From contig NZ_CP033918.1 of the NCBI RefSeq assembly GCF_003815675.1, positions 3,162,001 to 3,226,000 of the forward strand: 64,000 bases of DNA, written 5' to 3'. The DNA comes from Chryseobacterium sp. G0186. Lineage in GTDB: Bacteria; Bacteroidota; Bacteroidia; Flavobacteriales; Weeksellaceae. The notes under the pieces were generated by a model. The model did not search any database, was not told the origin of the DNA, and saw nothing but the letters and a program-made list of their open reading frames with translations. Position 1 is the first letter of the stretch; each line of letters starts with the position of its first letter. This document shows, piece after piece, positions 45,858 through 55,009 of this stretch. A program made the translations under genes and the position numbers.

Positions 45858-47372
45858 TTGAAAAAACTAATTTTTGTATTGTGTTCTACAGTTTGTATTG
45901 CACAGACTAACCAATACACGAAGGTTCTCCTTTCCAAGAAGACAGGTAAGGAAGTAAGCTCATATTCAGATGGATTTGGTACGGTGTATGATCCTGTTTC
46001 TAAAAAGCAGGGGATTGTGGATGCATCAGGGACCATTACCTTTGAATCTCCCTACAAAGGAGGAGTTTCACACATTTTCAAAAAAAGATTTATTCTTTAC
46101 TCAGATGAATCCAATAGCAAAAGAAAATCTGCTATTATTGATGAAAAAGGGAATGAAATTATTCCTTTAGACGATCATGAATTCAATACTCCCTGGTGGA
46201 ACCGAGAACGTATCATTTCTTCCAAACAGGGAAAAGATGCGGTGTATGATTATAATGGAAAACAGATTATTCCTTACTCAGACAGAATTGGATTTACCGG
46301 AAAGGATAAATTCTTTGTTTTAAGGGATAAAAAATGGTTTTTGTATGACTTTAACGGTAAACAGATCAATGATCGGGCCTTTAAGGATGACTATAGTTTT
46401 GAAAACGATAAAGCCCTCATAATCAATGAAAACAATCAAAGCGAGATTATTGGAAGTGATGGACAGACATTGCATACATTCTCAAAACAGGTTGTCAGTA
46501 TAAATGCGTATCCTTTTTTAATAACCAAAAATAAAGCTACAGGAAAATTCGGACTGATCGATATTGATGAAAATGTCATTGCCGATGAAGTTTTTAATGA
46601 TATTTCTCCGGAATATTTTGGGAATAAAGAATATATTTATCTCAAAAAAAGAAATAAAATAACAGTTTTTTCTAAGAAAGAAAAGATGCTGTATCCCGTT
46701 GACTTTGAATATGTAACCCCCTTATTCAACAATCTTTTTAGTGTTTATGACAATAAATCAAAAAAGTATGGTGTTATCGATCTACAAGGAAATTCAGTAA
46801 TACCTTTTGAGTTTGATTTTATTAAAGAATTTACAATTTCCGGAAAAGATTTTATGTACCTTAAAAAGGAAAAAGAAGAAAAATTTCTAAATACCGATCT
46901 TAAAAATATTCTGAATGAAAATGATCAGATCATGGGGTTTTATCCTGAAAATCTGATTATCAGTAATAAAGAAAAGTATTATAAGTTTTCAGTGGTCAAT
47001 CAATCTTTGGTGGAACTGAAAGGAATCAATCTTGTTAAAAACCAGGACATCGGATATTTTAATATTCTTAATGAATACTCTAAACCTCTTGTATGTAAGA
47101 ATGAGAGTCATTTTTATGGTGTTCTCGATGGAAGAGGAATAGAAATTGTACCTTTTATCTATGAAGATATTATTGCATTTGAAAATTTTGAGAATGAGAT
47201 TGTTGTCAAAAAAGATGGAAAATATGGTGTTTCAAATTTCCAGAATGAGCCTCTCACAGAGATTGTCTATGATTCCTATTTTTGGATGAAAGAAGTACTA
47301 AAAGTAAATAAAGACAAGAAAACGGACTTTATATATTTCACCAGATTTAGAAATGATGCTTCAGAACTTTAA
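45858..47372 (+). CDS. WG-repeat-containing secreted protein
   Basis: A 504-residue protein with signal peptide KKLIFVLCSTVCIAQ. Units such as KKYGVIDLQGNSVIPFEFDF, GKFGLIDIDENVIAD and KYGVSNFQNEPLTEIVYD are WG-type repeats (pfam WG_beta_rep) about 40-60 residues apart. The start is TTG 45858: an in-frame TAA precedes it immediately and the next Met lies far inside. WG-repeat proteins have no defined role; many are exported. It is the third gene after the acidic protein and rsmI. Confidence 0.82.
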   Translation: MKKLIFVLCSTVCIAQTNQYTKVLLSKKTGKEVSSYSDGFGTVYDPVSKKQGIVDASGTITFESPYKGGVSHIFKKRFILYSDESNSKRKSAIIDEKGNEIIPLDDHEFNTPWWNRERIISSKQGKDAVYDYNGKQIIPYSDRIGFTGKDKFFVLRDKKWFLYDFNGKQINDRAFKDDYSFENDKALIINENNQSEIIGSDGQTLHTFSKQVVSINAYPFLITKNKATGKFGLIDIDENVIADEVFNDISPEYFGNKEYIYLKKRNKITVFSKKEKMLYPVDFEYVTPLFNNLFSVYDNKSKKYGVIDLQGNSVIPFEFDFIKEFTISGKDFMYLKKEKEEKFLNTDLKNILNENDQIMGFYPENLIISNKEKYYKFSVVNQSLVELKGINLVKNQDIGYFNILNEYSKPLVCKNESHFYGVLDGRGIEIVPFIYEDIIAFENFENEIVVKKDGKYGVSNFQNEPLTEIVYDSYFWMKEVLKVNKDKKTDFIYFTRFRNDASEL

Positions 47373-47443
47373 CAAAATGATAGAAAAAACGCAAAAAAGT
47401 TCAGTATTTTAATGATTTAAATGCGTAGAATAACAATTTATAA

Positions 47444-47451
47444 TATCTTTG
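47444..47451 (+). promoter_or_regulatory. fabG promoter -7 box
   Basis: TATCTTTG fits TAnnTTTG and lies 93 bp before the fabG ATG, leaving a leader of about 85 nt that contains ATTCC-GGAAA-GGAAT inverted bases near 47463-47477. No distinct -33 box was seen. Confidence 0.45.
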
Positions 47452-47544
47452 CAAACCGTTTAATTCCGGAAAGGAATAATGAATGCTAAATGAGTCAGCT
47501 ATCACAAGCTGAATACGTTATAAAGAAAATAATTATCAATAGAT

Positions 47545-48288
47545 ATGAAAATATTAGAAGGAAAAGTAGCACTAATTACCGGAGCTACAAGAGGAATTGG
47601 AAAAGGGATTGCTGAAATGTTTGCTCAACAAGGGGCAAAAGTAGCATTTACCTATGCCGGCTCTGTAGACAAAGCTAAAGAATTAGAGGCGGCTTTAAGT
47701 TCTGTAACCCAAATTAAGGGATATCAGTCTGACGCATCAGATTATGATGCAGCTCAAAAGCTTGTGGAAGATGTAATGGAAGAGTTTGGGAAGATTGATA
47801 TTTTGGTAAATAATGCAGGGATTACAAAAGATAACCTGTTGTTGAGAATGTCCAAGGACGATTGGGATAAAGTAATTAAGGTAAACCTAGATTCAGTCTT
47901 CAACCTTACAAAAGCGGTTATCAAGCCGATGATGAAAGCAAGATCAGGATCTATTATCAATATGACTTCAGTAGTTGGAGTAAAAGGAAATGCAGGACAG
48001 GCTAACTATGCGGCTTCTAAGGCTGGTGTAATTGGATTTACAAAGTCTGTTGCATTGGAATTGGGGTCTAGAAACATCAGATGTAATGCAATTGCTCCAG
48101 GGTTTATTGAAACGGAAATGACTGCTGTTCTGGATGAAAAAACAGTTCAGGGGTGGAGAGACGGTGTTCCTATGAAAAGAGGAGGACAACCGGAAGATAT
48201 CGCCAATGCTTGTGTATTCTTCGGAAGTGAGATGTCAGCATATATTACAGGGCAGACATTGAATGTAGACGGTGGAATGCTAACTTAA
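47545..48288 (+). CDS. fabG: 3-oxoacyl-[acyl-carrier-protein] reductase FabG
   Basis: A 247-residue SDR, the NADPH-dependent ketoreductase of type II fatty acid synthesis. GATRGIGKGIAEMFAQQG (about 13-30) binds the cofactor; NNAGITKDNLLLRMSKDDWD (about 88-107) and the catalytic NYAASKAG (Tyr152, Lys156) are characteristic of FabG; GFIETEMT and ITGQTLNVDGGM end the protein. It is monocistronic with its own promoter and terminator. Confidence 0.95.
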   Translation: MKILEGKVALITGATRGIGKGIAEMFAQQGAKVAFTYAGSVDKAKELEAALSSVTQIKGYQSDASDYDAAQKLVEDVMEEFGKIDILVNNAGITKDNLLLRMSKDDWDKVIKVNLDSVFNLTKAVIKPMMKARSGSIINMTSVVGVKGNAGQANYAASKAGVIGFTKSVALELGSRNIRCNAIAPGFIETEMTAVLDEKTVQGWRDGVPMKRGGQPEDIANACVFFGSEMSAYITGQTLNVDGGMLT

Positions 48289-48294
48289 AAATAG

Positions 48295-48325
48295 AAAGAG
48301 GCTATACAATATGTGTAGCCTCTTT
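48295..48325 (+). terminator. fabG hairpin terminator
   Basis: AAAGAGGCTATACA (48295-48308) pairs with TGTGTAGCCTCTTT (48312-48325) with one wobble pair; a T-run follows. Confidence 0.85.
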
Positions 48326-48371
48326 TTTTATTATTTCATGAATAGCTTGTACTATCAACAAAATCTAAATA

Positions 48372-49409
48372 TTAATTAAAAACCTGGTTTTCCTGTTCCT
48401 GTACTCTGATAAAAGTAGTTCTTTTAGAAAGTTCCTTAAGCTTTGAAGCTCCTACATAAGTACAGGTAGATCGTACTCCTCCCAAAATATCCTTTACAGT
48501 CCCTGCAACAGGACCTTTATAAGCAACTTTCACTGTTTTTCCCTCAGAAGCACGGTACTCAGCGACACCTCCGGAGTGTTTATCCATAGCCGTTTTGGAA
48601 CTCATTCCGTAGAAAAGACGGTATTTTTTACCATCTTCCTCTATCATTTCGCCACCGCTTTCATCATGGCCGGCAAACATTCCGCCCAGCATCACGAAAT
48701 CAGCTCCACCACCAAATGCCTTGGCAACATCTCCAGGAACTTTACAACCTCCATCAGCAATGATGTGACCTCCCAAACCGTGGGCAGCATCGGCACATTC
48801 AATAATAGCGGACAGCTGCGGGTAACCAACTCCTGTTTTTACACGGGTTGTACATACAGATCCCGGCCCGATTCCTACTTTTATGATATCAGCCCCTACC
48901 AAAAGAAGTTCTTCCACCATTTCTCCGGTTACCACATTCCCTGCAATAATGATCTTATCAGGAAAATTAGCCCTTGCATTCTTCACAAATTGAACGAAAT
49001 GCTCAGAATATCCATTAGCAACATCTATACAGAGAAACTCAATTTTTGGATGCTTTTCGAGGATCAGGCGAATTTTTTCTTCATCTGCTTTTCCTGTTCC
49101 GGTACTTAAGGCAATATATTGATGAATGCTTTCCGGTTGACTTTGCAGAAACTGATCCCATTCTTCAGGAGTATAATGCTTGTGAATCGCTGTAATGATC
49201 TTTTCCTTGGCCAGTTCCACTGCCATTTCAAAAGTTCCTACCGTATCCATATTGGCGGCGATAACAGGAACTCCATTCCATTTTTTTTGAGTGTGTTTGA
49301 AGATAAATTCCCTTTCCAGATTTACTTCTGATCGGGATTTTAATGTAGAACGCTTAGGGCGGAACATTACATCCTTAAACCCAAGCTTTATGTCATATTC
49401 TATGCGCAT
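48372..49409 (-). CDS. guaC: GMP reductase
   Basis: A 345-residue enzyme very similar along its length to E. coli GuaC, reducing GMP to IMP with [25 protein letters not shown] opens it; [49 protein letters not shown] (active Cys about 186) and [12 protein letters not shown] follow, then [14 protein letters not shown] near the end. It lacks the CBS domains of IMP dehydrogenase. It is monocistronic. Confidence 0.95.
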   Translation of the reverse strand: MRIEYDIKLGFKDVMFRPKRSTLKSRSEVNLEREFIFKHTQKKWNGVPVIAANMDTVGTFEMAVELAKEKIITAIHKHYTPEEWDQFLQSQPESIHQYIALSTGTGKADEEKIRLILEKHPKIEFLCIDVANGYSEHFVQFVKNARANFPDKIIIAGNVVTGEMVEELLLVGADIIKVGIGPGSVCTTRVKTGVGYPQLSAIIECADAAHGLGGHIIADGGCKVPGDVAKAFGGGADFVMLGGMFAGHDESGGEMIEEDGKKYRLFYGMSSKTAMDKHSGGVAEYRASEGKTVKVAYKGPVAGTVKDILGGVRSTCTYVGASKLKELSKRTTFIRVQEQENQVFN

Positions 49410-49700
49410 TTTGTAATTATTTGTCAGAATAAAGGTAGTAAATTATCCGTTCAGAATTAGCTATTAGAACAAATTAAGAAAGGAAAAAGAGAGTATTAAA
49501 TTGATGTCATAACCATTTTCAAAACTAAGTTTCCTGTCTGATTGAAAATTAAAATCTCTTTTCCCTATTCAATAATTCACCAATCTATTGTTTTATAGCA
49601 TCTTATTTTTAGCTACATTTGATGTGTTGAAAAGTTGTTTGTTCAATTCTCATAATGAACAAACTCTACTGTATTTGTACAAAAAAAATTAAGATAATAT

Positions 49701-50489
49701 ATGGAAAGACCACTTATTCTGGTTACTAATGATGATGGAATTACCGCACCTGGTATCAGAAATCTTGTAAGTTTTATGAACGAAATCGGAGAAGTAATTG
49801 TTGTTGCACCCAATTCCCCTCAAAGTGGAAAAGGTCATGCTATTACAATTAATTCTACCTTAAGCTACGAAGAAGTAACCCTTGATGGTCCACAGACAGA
49901 TTTTTCCTGCAGTGGAACTCCTGTAGACTGTGTAAAAATGGCACTTGATAAAATCCTGACAAGAAGACCGGACATTGTAGTTTCGGGAATCAATCATGGA
50001 GCAAACTCATCCATCAATGTAATCTATTCCGGAACGATGTCTGCTGCTGTAGAAGCAGGAGTAGAGGGAATTCCTGCCATTGGATTTTCATTACTAGATT
50101 TCAGCTGGGAAGCAGATTTTACCCAGGCTAAGGAATTTATACAGAATATTGTAAGAAAAACACTGGAAAACCCAATGCCAAAAGGAATCGTTCTGAATGT
50201 GAATATTCCAAAACTACCTGCTGAAGAAATAAAAGGAATAAAAGTTTGTAAACAGGCTAATGCTAAATGGGAAGAAAGCTTCGATGAAAGAGTAAACCCA
50301 CACGGAAAAAAATATTACTGGCTAACAGGATACTTCAACAATATGGATGATTCTGAAGACGCTGATGAAACAGCTTTGGCTAACGGATATATTTCCATTG
50401 TACCGGTTAAGTTTGACCTAACAGCGTATGAATACATGAAAAAACTGGAAGAAGTAATGGTTTTTGATACGGTAAAAGAAGCTAAATAA
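49701..50489 (+). CDS. surE: 5'/3'-nucleotidase SurE
   Basis: A 262-residue SurE, a metal-dependent nucleotidase and exopolyphosphatase used in stationary-phase survival. LVTNDDGITAPGIR (about 7-20) holds the two Asp ligands, APNSPQSGKGHAIT follows, and GINHGANSSINVIYSGTMSA (about 96-115) holds the Asn ligand and active site. Length is normal. Its terminator follows within 25 bp. Confidence 0.96.
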   Translation: MERPLILVTNDDGITAPGIRNLVSFMNEIGEVIVVAPNSPQSGKGHAITINSTLSYEEVTLDGPQTDFSCSGTPVDCVKMALDKILTRRPDIVVSGINHGANSSINVIYSGTMSAAVEAGVEGIPAIGFSLLDFSWEADFTQAKEFIQNIVRKTLENPMPKGIVLNVNIPKLPAEEIKGIKVCKQANAKWEESFDERVNPHGKKYYWLTGYFNNMDDSEDADETALANGYISIVPVKFDLTAYEYMKKLEEVMVFDTVKEAK

Positions 50490-50513
50490 TCAGGATTGAT
50501 CGCATAAAAATTT

Positions 50514-50541
50514 AGGGTTGGAAAATTAGTTTTCCAACCCT
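50514..50541 (+). terminator. surE hairpin terminator
   Basis: AGGGTTGGAAAA (50514-50525) pairs with TTTTCCAACCCT (50530-50541), loop TTAG, followed by Ts. Confidence 0.9.
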
Positions 50542-50575
50542 TTTCTTTAATTTTTCTTGAGGATTACATCCATTA

Positions 50576-50803
<228 letters not shown>

Positions 50804-51079
50804 CTATAATCAAGTTTTGTGGTATCTTTTTATGATATTTTATGAAAAATTTTAAGATAATAATTACATATGAATGAGTGTAAGTTCTCAATTTTCCCGC
50901 TATATTTATCATGAGGAACAACCAGACAAAAAAGGAACTGCATTCCATTGAATAAAAAACCTTAAAACTGCATGATATTTGTAAATAAGGTATTAAATTT
51001 GATCGTTTGTAACAGTCTGCTAATTATTGCTACTCATTACAATACTTATTTTTTTAAATTATATAAATAAAGACAGTTT

Positions 51080-53209
51080 ATGTGGAAAAATTTCAAACTG
51101 AATAAATTTTTACTACTGATTCCATTAACCAGTCTAATGTTTTGCTTCAACTCGCCAAAGAACGATGATGAAAAGATGCAGACAATAATGGTGAGCGTAA
51201 AAAATACACTTTCTTACCTGCACTATAGCCCGAAACCTATTAACGATGCCTACTCTAAGGACGTTTATAAGCATTATTTCGAATTGGTAGATCCTGCAAA
51301 AAGATATTTCCTGCAATCTGATATGGATGAATTCAACAAGCATGAAACTAAGCTTGATGATTATATCAACCAGGGAGATCTTACATTCTATAAGCTTACC
51401 ATCGACAGACTTTACCAGAGAGTAGATGAAATTGATAAGATTACACAGGATATTTTCAGCAAACCAATTAATCTTCAGGAAGATGAAACGCTTACGCTGG
51501 AACCGAAGCTAAAAAAAGTACCTGCCAATAAGCAGGAACAGTATAATGAGTGGAAAAAATTCATCAAATACAATATCCTTCAGGAAGTTGAATCCATGAA
51601 CAGTAAGGAAGAAGCTCAAAAAGAGAAGAAAGACTCTGTTCAGAAATACAAGCTGCAAGATACAATCAAGTTTAAGGCGCTTACCCAAGACGAAAAGATC
51701 AAAAAGGCTACAGATGAAGTAAAAGATCTTGTAAAGGATACATTTACCCGATTCAAAAAGAGAAAGAAAATGGATTGGTTTACTGTGTATATGAATTCAT
51801 ATACAGAGGTATTTGATCCTCATACCAACTATTATTCTCCAAAAGATAAAGAGGATTTTGATACCCAGTTTACCGGAAAAGTAATTGGTATCGGAGCTCT
51901 TATTCAGGAGAAAAAAGGGAACCTTTATCTTGGAGCCCTTACTATTGGAGCCCCTGCATGGAAATCAAAACAGCTTTCAGAGGGAGATAAGATTCTAAAA
52001 GTAAAATCTAAACCGAAGGATGATGCTGTAAACGTGGTGGGAATGCTTTCCGATGAAGCTGTAAGACTCATCAGAGGAGAAAAGGGAACTCCGGTTACCT
52101 TAACTGTTCAGAAGAAAGACGGTACCATTAAGGATGTAACAATGATCCGTGAGGAAGTTGCCATTGAAGATACTTTTGCAAGAAGTATTGTAGTGAATAC
52201 TCAAAATGGGAAAAAATATGGGTTTATTAACCTTCCAAGCTTTAATGCAGATTTTGAAAACGCCAAGGGAAGAAATGCTTCTGATGATATTAAAAATGAA
52301 ATCATCAAGCTTAAAGCCCAAAATATAGAAGGAATTATTCTTGACCTTAGAAATAACGGTGGGGGTTCTCTGACGGAAGTAGGCGATATTATGGGACTTT
52401 TCATGGATGCCGGACCTTATGTACAGGTGAAGGATGGAAATGGAAAAATACAGACTCTTAAGAACAAAAATGAGACTCCAATCTGGACAGGTCCATTGGT
52501 GATTATGCAGAACGAGCTTTCTGCTTCTGCTTCAGAGATCCTGGCAGGAGTAATGCAGGACAACGGAAGAGCTGTAATTATAGGATCTCCGCAATCTTTT
52601 GGAAAGGGAACGGTTCAGACTTTTGTTGATCTCAACAGATTCCTGAACACGGAAGATGATTTCGGATCTTTAAAGCTGACAATCCAAAAGTTTTATAGAA
52701 TTACCGGTGAATCTACCCAGAGAAAAGGAATTGTTTCAGATATTCAGATGAAAGACTTCTTTACCTATGCAGAAGTAGGAGAGAGATATGATGATTTTGC
52801 CTTGGCTTGGGATAAAATTCCGGCTACAAAATTTGAGAAACTGAATTACTTTAATATTCAGGCTCTTGAAAAGGCAAGTGCAGACAGAATGACTAAAAAT
52901 AAGAACTATCAGTTACTGTTAGAATCCGCTCAATGGAGAGAAAAACTGGATAAAGAAGAAACCATCACTTTGAATATCAATAAATTTAATGAGGTGATGA
53001 AGCATAGAAAATCTCAGATTGAAAAATTCAAGGTATTGACTAAATTTGAGAATGGACTTCAGTTTACGATGTATCCAAGTGAAGTGGAAAGGGAGAAAAA
53101 AGATGAAGCATTCAAAAAGAAATCTGAAATGTGGATCAAGAATCTGAAAAAGGATCTTTACCTACAGGAAGCAATGAATATTGTATCAGATATGGGAGCA
53201 AAATCATAA
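51080..53209 (+). CDS. Carboxy-terminal processing (tail-specific) protease, S41 family
   Basis: A 709-residue periplasmic protease of the Prc type. The N-terminus is a signal sequence with MFCFNS as a possible lipobox. Residues about 45-230 are the N-terminal helical part, a PDZ domain follows (about 260-345, KVIGIGALIQEKKGN), then the S41 core: ILDLRNNGGGSL (about 422), the nucleophile in ELSASASEILAGVMQDNG (about 475), and the Lys in SFGKGTVQ (about 509). It cleaves proteins from their C-termini. The C-terminal DUF3340-type helical tail is complete. It has its own terminator. Confidence 0.94.
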   Translation: MWKNFKLNKFLLLIPLTSLMFCFNSPKNDDEKMQTIMVSVKNTLSYLHYSPKPINDAYSKDVYKHYFELVDPAKRYFLQSDMDEFNKHETKLDDYINQGDLTFYKLTIDRLYQRVDEIDKITQDIFSKPINLQEDETLTLEPKLKKVPANKQEQYNEWKKFIKYNILQEVESMNSKEEAQKEKKDSVQKYKLQDTIKFKALTQDEKIKKATDEVKDLVKDTFTRFKKRKKMDWFTVYMNSYTEVFDPHTNYYSPKDKEDFDTQFTGKVIGIGALIQEKKGNLYLGALTIGAPAWKSKQLSEGDKILKVKSKPKDDAVNVVGMLSDEAVRLIRGEKGTPVTLTVQKKDGTIKDVTMIREEVAIEDTFARSIVVNTQNGKKYGFINLPSFNADFENAKGRNASDDIKNEIIKLKAQNIEGIILDLRNNGGGSLTEVGDIMGLFMDAGPYVQVKDGNGKIQTLKNKNETPIWTGPLVIMQNELSASASEILAGVMQDNGRAVIIGSPQSFGKGTVQTFVDLNRFLNTEDDFGSLKLTIQKFYRITGESTQRKGIVSDIQMKDFFTYAEVGERYDDFALAWDKIPATKFEKLNYFNIQALEKASADRMTKNKNYQLLLESAQWREKLDKEETITLNINKFNEVMKHRKSQIEKFKVLTKFENGLQFTMYPSEVEREKKDEAFKKKSEMWIKNLKKDLYLQEAMNIVSDMGAKS

Positions 53210-53213
53210 ACAT

Positions 53214-53247
53214 AAAAAAATCGCTAATGAAAATTAGCGATTTTTTT
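53214..53247. terminator. Bidirectional hairpin terminator
   Basis: A perfect 15-bp stem (53214-53228 with 53233-53247, core ATCGCTAAT) has loop GAAA and A/T runs at both ends. It separates the convergent protease and superoxide dismutase genes. Confidence 0.9.
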
Positions 53248-53261
53248 ATGGAGTAAAAAGA

Positions 53262-53765
53262 TTACTTAATTTCTACACATCCCACTCTTCCGCCAGCATT
53301 TCCTGTAGGCTGAGTATGGAAATCATCGGCAGCAGCATGTACAATAAGCCCTTTTCCGATAATGTTTTTAGATTCGTCTGTACAACCAAGACACCATTTG
53401 TCTGTCTTGAATGTAAGCGTTGCCGTTCCGTTCTGGTCAGCAACTAAATTTCCTATATCTCCCATATGGAAATGTTCAGCACCCCATTTTCCATGATCGT
53501 TCTTGGATGGGTTCCAGTGCCCGCCTGTAGAAGTTCCGTCTGCAGCAGAACAATCTCCTTTTTCATGAATGTGTACAGCATGGATTCCAGGGGTAAGGTT
53601 CGTTACATTCAGCTTCATGATGACATCATTTCCCTGTTGGGTAAACTTTGCCGTTCCGCCTGTCTGTGTTGCGCTTTTGGCATTTACGCTGTACGTTTTT
53701 GTCGTTCCACAAGAAGCGGCTAAAAAGGCACATCCCGCCAATAATGCTAATGTTTGTACTTTCAT
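53262..53765 (-). CDS. Superoxide dismutase [Cu-Zn], lipoprotein
   Basis: A 167-residue exported SodC-type enzyme; the signal peptide ends AASC (Cys19), a lipobox. Copper/zinc ligands are seen in HAVHIHEKGDCSA (two His), GGHWNPSKNDHG (two His), AEHFHMGDIGN (His and Asp), and HAAADDFHTQPTGNAGG (last His). The disulfide cysteines are present too. It removes superoxide in the periplasm. No chaperone gene is nearby. Confidence 0.94.
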   Translation of the reverse strand: MKVQTLALLAGCAFLAASCGTTKTYSVNAKSATQTGGTAKFTQQGNDVIMKLNVTNLTPGIHAVHIHEKGDCSAADGTSTGGHWNPSKNDHGKWGAEHFHMGDIGNLVADQNGTATLTFKTDKWCLGCTDESKNIIGKGLIVHAAADDFHTQPTGNAGGRVGCVEIK

Positions 53766-54013
53766 TTTTAAATGATTTATAATGATTTTATGATAAATTT
53801 AAAAAAGATTTTCCAAAACACTTTATGATTCCAATCTTTTTTCAGGGAATATTATAGCATGAAACTTTAATGGGGATTCTTTTAACCTCAAACTCTGTAG
53901 GTTGATTAGCTTGAAATAATTGCTCGTAAATAAATGATAAAAACATCTACTTAGCAATAAAAAACAAATACAATAGAGTTCATATCAGTAACTTTACAGA
54001 TCAATACACTGAA

Positions 54014-54916
54014 TTGGAAGAATATAAAAAACGGATTGTAAAAACGATTCAATATATCGACGCGAATCTTGATACTGACCTCTCTCTGGAAAAAATAGCG
54101 GAGTTGAGCGCTTATTCACCATTTCATTTTCACAGAATTTTTAAGCTCATTACAGGCGAAACCCTCCAGAATTATATCATCAGAAGAAAAATAGAGAAAT
54201 CTGCCTTTTTTCTTGCTGTACATAAAAATATGGAGATCAAAGAGATCTATCTTGACCTTGGATTTTCAAATCATTCCGTTTTCAGTAAGACATTTAAAAA
54301 ATATTACGGATTACCACCCTCAGAATTCCGAAAAACAGCTCCCGAAAGATTTCACAAGATTTTACAAACACAGCGCAAGAATGGACAAATTGATACGGTT
54401 TTCAGCCAATACATTTGCACTATAGAAAACCTTTTAAATTGGACTAAAATGAACTTAAAAATCGAAGTAAAAGAAATGCCAGAAATGAATCTGGCGTCTG
54501 TTATGAGCCTGGGAATTGTAAATGTTGAATCCTCTTTCAATGTATTGATCAACTGGGCTGTCGGAAAAAAACTTTTTCCCAAGGAAAATGTGAAAATGAT
54601 TGCTGTCTATCATGATAGTTTCAAAGTAACCCCTCCGGATAAAGTAAGGATTCATGCCTGTATGCTTTTGGATGAAAAACTTAAGCAGCAGGAGGGAGAA
54701 GTGTTTTCAGAAACTGTAGGCGGAGGAAAGTATATTGTAGGGAGTGGTGAAGTAACGCTCGATGACTTTGAGCAATGCTGGGTGTCATTGTTTTTATGGA
54801 TGAATGAACACCATCATTCCATGAGAAGAACGTTTCCGTTTGAGATCTACCATTCTAACTTTAAAGAACATCCGGAAGGAAAAATGATCGTGGATTTTTG
54901 TATTCCCATTCATTAA
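54014..54916 (+). CDS. AraC-family regulator with GyrI-like effector domain
   Basis: A 300-residue regulator. The AraC DNA-binding domain is N-terminal (about 1-105), with SLEKIAELSAYSPFHFHRIF (first helix-turn-helix) and LGFSNHSVFSKTFKKYYGLP (second). Residues about 150-300 are a GyrI/Rob-like small-molecule-binding domain. Start is TTG 54014; no ATG is in frame after the stop at 53939. It precedes the TonB-dependent receptor gene by about 95 bp, but a hairpin and an own promoter for the receptor lie between. Confidence 0.87.
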   Translation: MEEYKKRIVKTIQYIDANLDTDLSLEKIAELSAYSPFHFHRIFKLITGETLQNYIIRRKIEKSAFFLAVHKNMEIKEIYLDLGFSNHSVFSKTFKKYYGLPPSEFRKTAPERFHKILQTQRKNGQIDTVFSQYICTIENLLNWTKMNLKIEVKEMPEMNLASVMSLGIVNVESSFNVLINWAVGKKLFPKENVKMIAVYHDSFKVTPPDKVRIHACMLLDEKLKQQEGEVFSETVGGGKYIVGSGEVTLDDFEQCWVSLFLWMNEHHHSMRRTFPFEIYHSNFKEHPEGKMIVDFCIPIH

Positions 54917-54918
54917 TT

Positions 54919-54952
54919 TCCCATTCGGTAACAAAAGAATACCCTTCAGTAC
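54919..54952 (+). promoter_or_regulatory. LytTR-type direct-repeat site A (TonB receptor promoter)
   Basis: TCCCATTCGGTAA (54919-54931) and TACCCTTCAGTAC (54940-54952) are 21 bp apart start to start. The site ends 31 bp before the TACATTTG promoter box. Sites B and C have the same spacing and position, pointing to one regulator. Confidence 0.7.
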
Positions 54953-54975
54953 TATTTTTTTTACAGAAGGGTATT
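54938..54975. terminator. Hairpin after the AraC gene
   Basis: AATACCCTTC (54938-54947) pairs with GAAGGGTATT (54966-54975) around an 18-nt T-rich loop. It overlaps regulatory site A, so it may serve as terminator of the AraC gene, or its arms may only mirror that site. Confidence 0.5.
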
Positions 54976-54983
54976 TATCGTAT

Positions 54984-54991
54984 TACATTTG
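54984..54991 (+). promoter_or_regulatory. TonB receptor promoter -7 box
   Basis: TACATTTG fits TAnnTTTG. It lies 31 bp after LytTR site A and 18 bp before the ATG at 55010. No TTG is found at -33, as expected for an activator-dependent promoter. Confidence 0.65.
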
Positions 54992-55009
54992 ACCCAGAAA
55001 ACAAACACC

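Noticed and set aside
48576..49109. A 177-residue reading frame opposite guaC
   Set aside because: It is the shadow of the GMP reductase gene on the other strand, with no recognisable motif.
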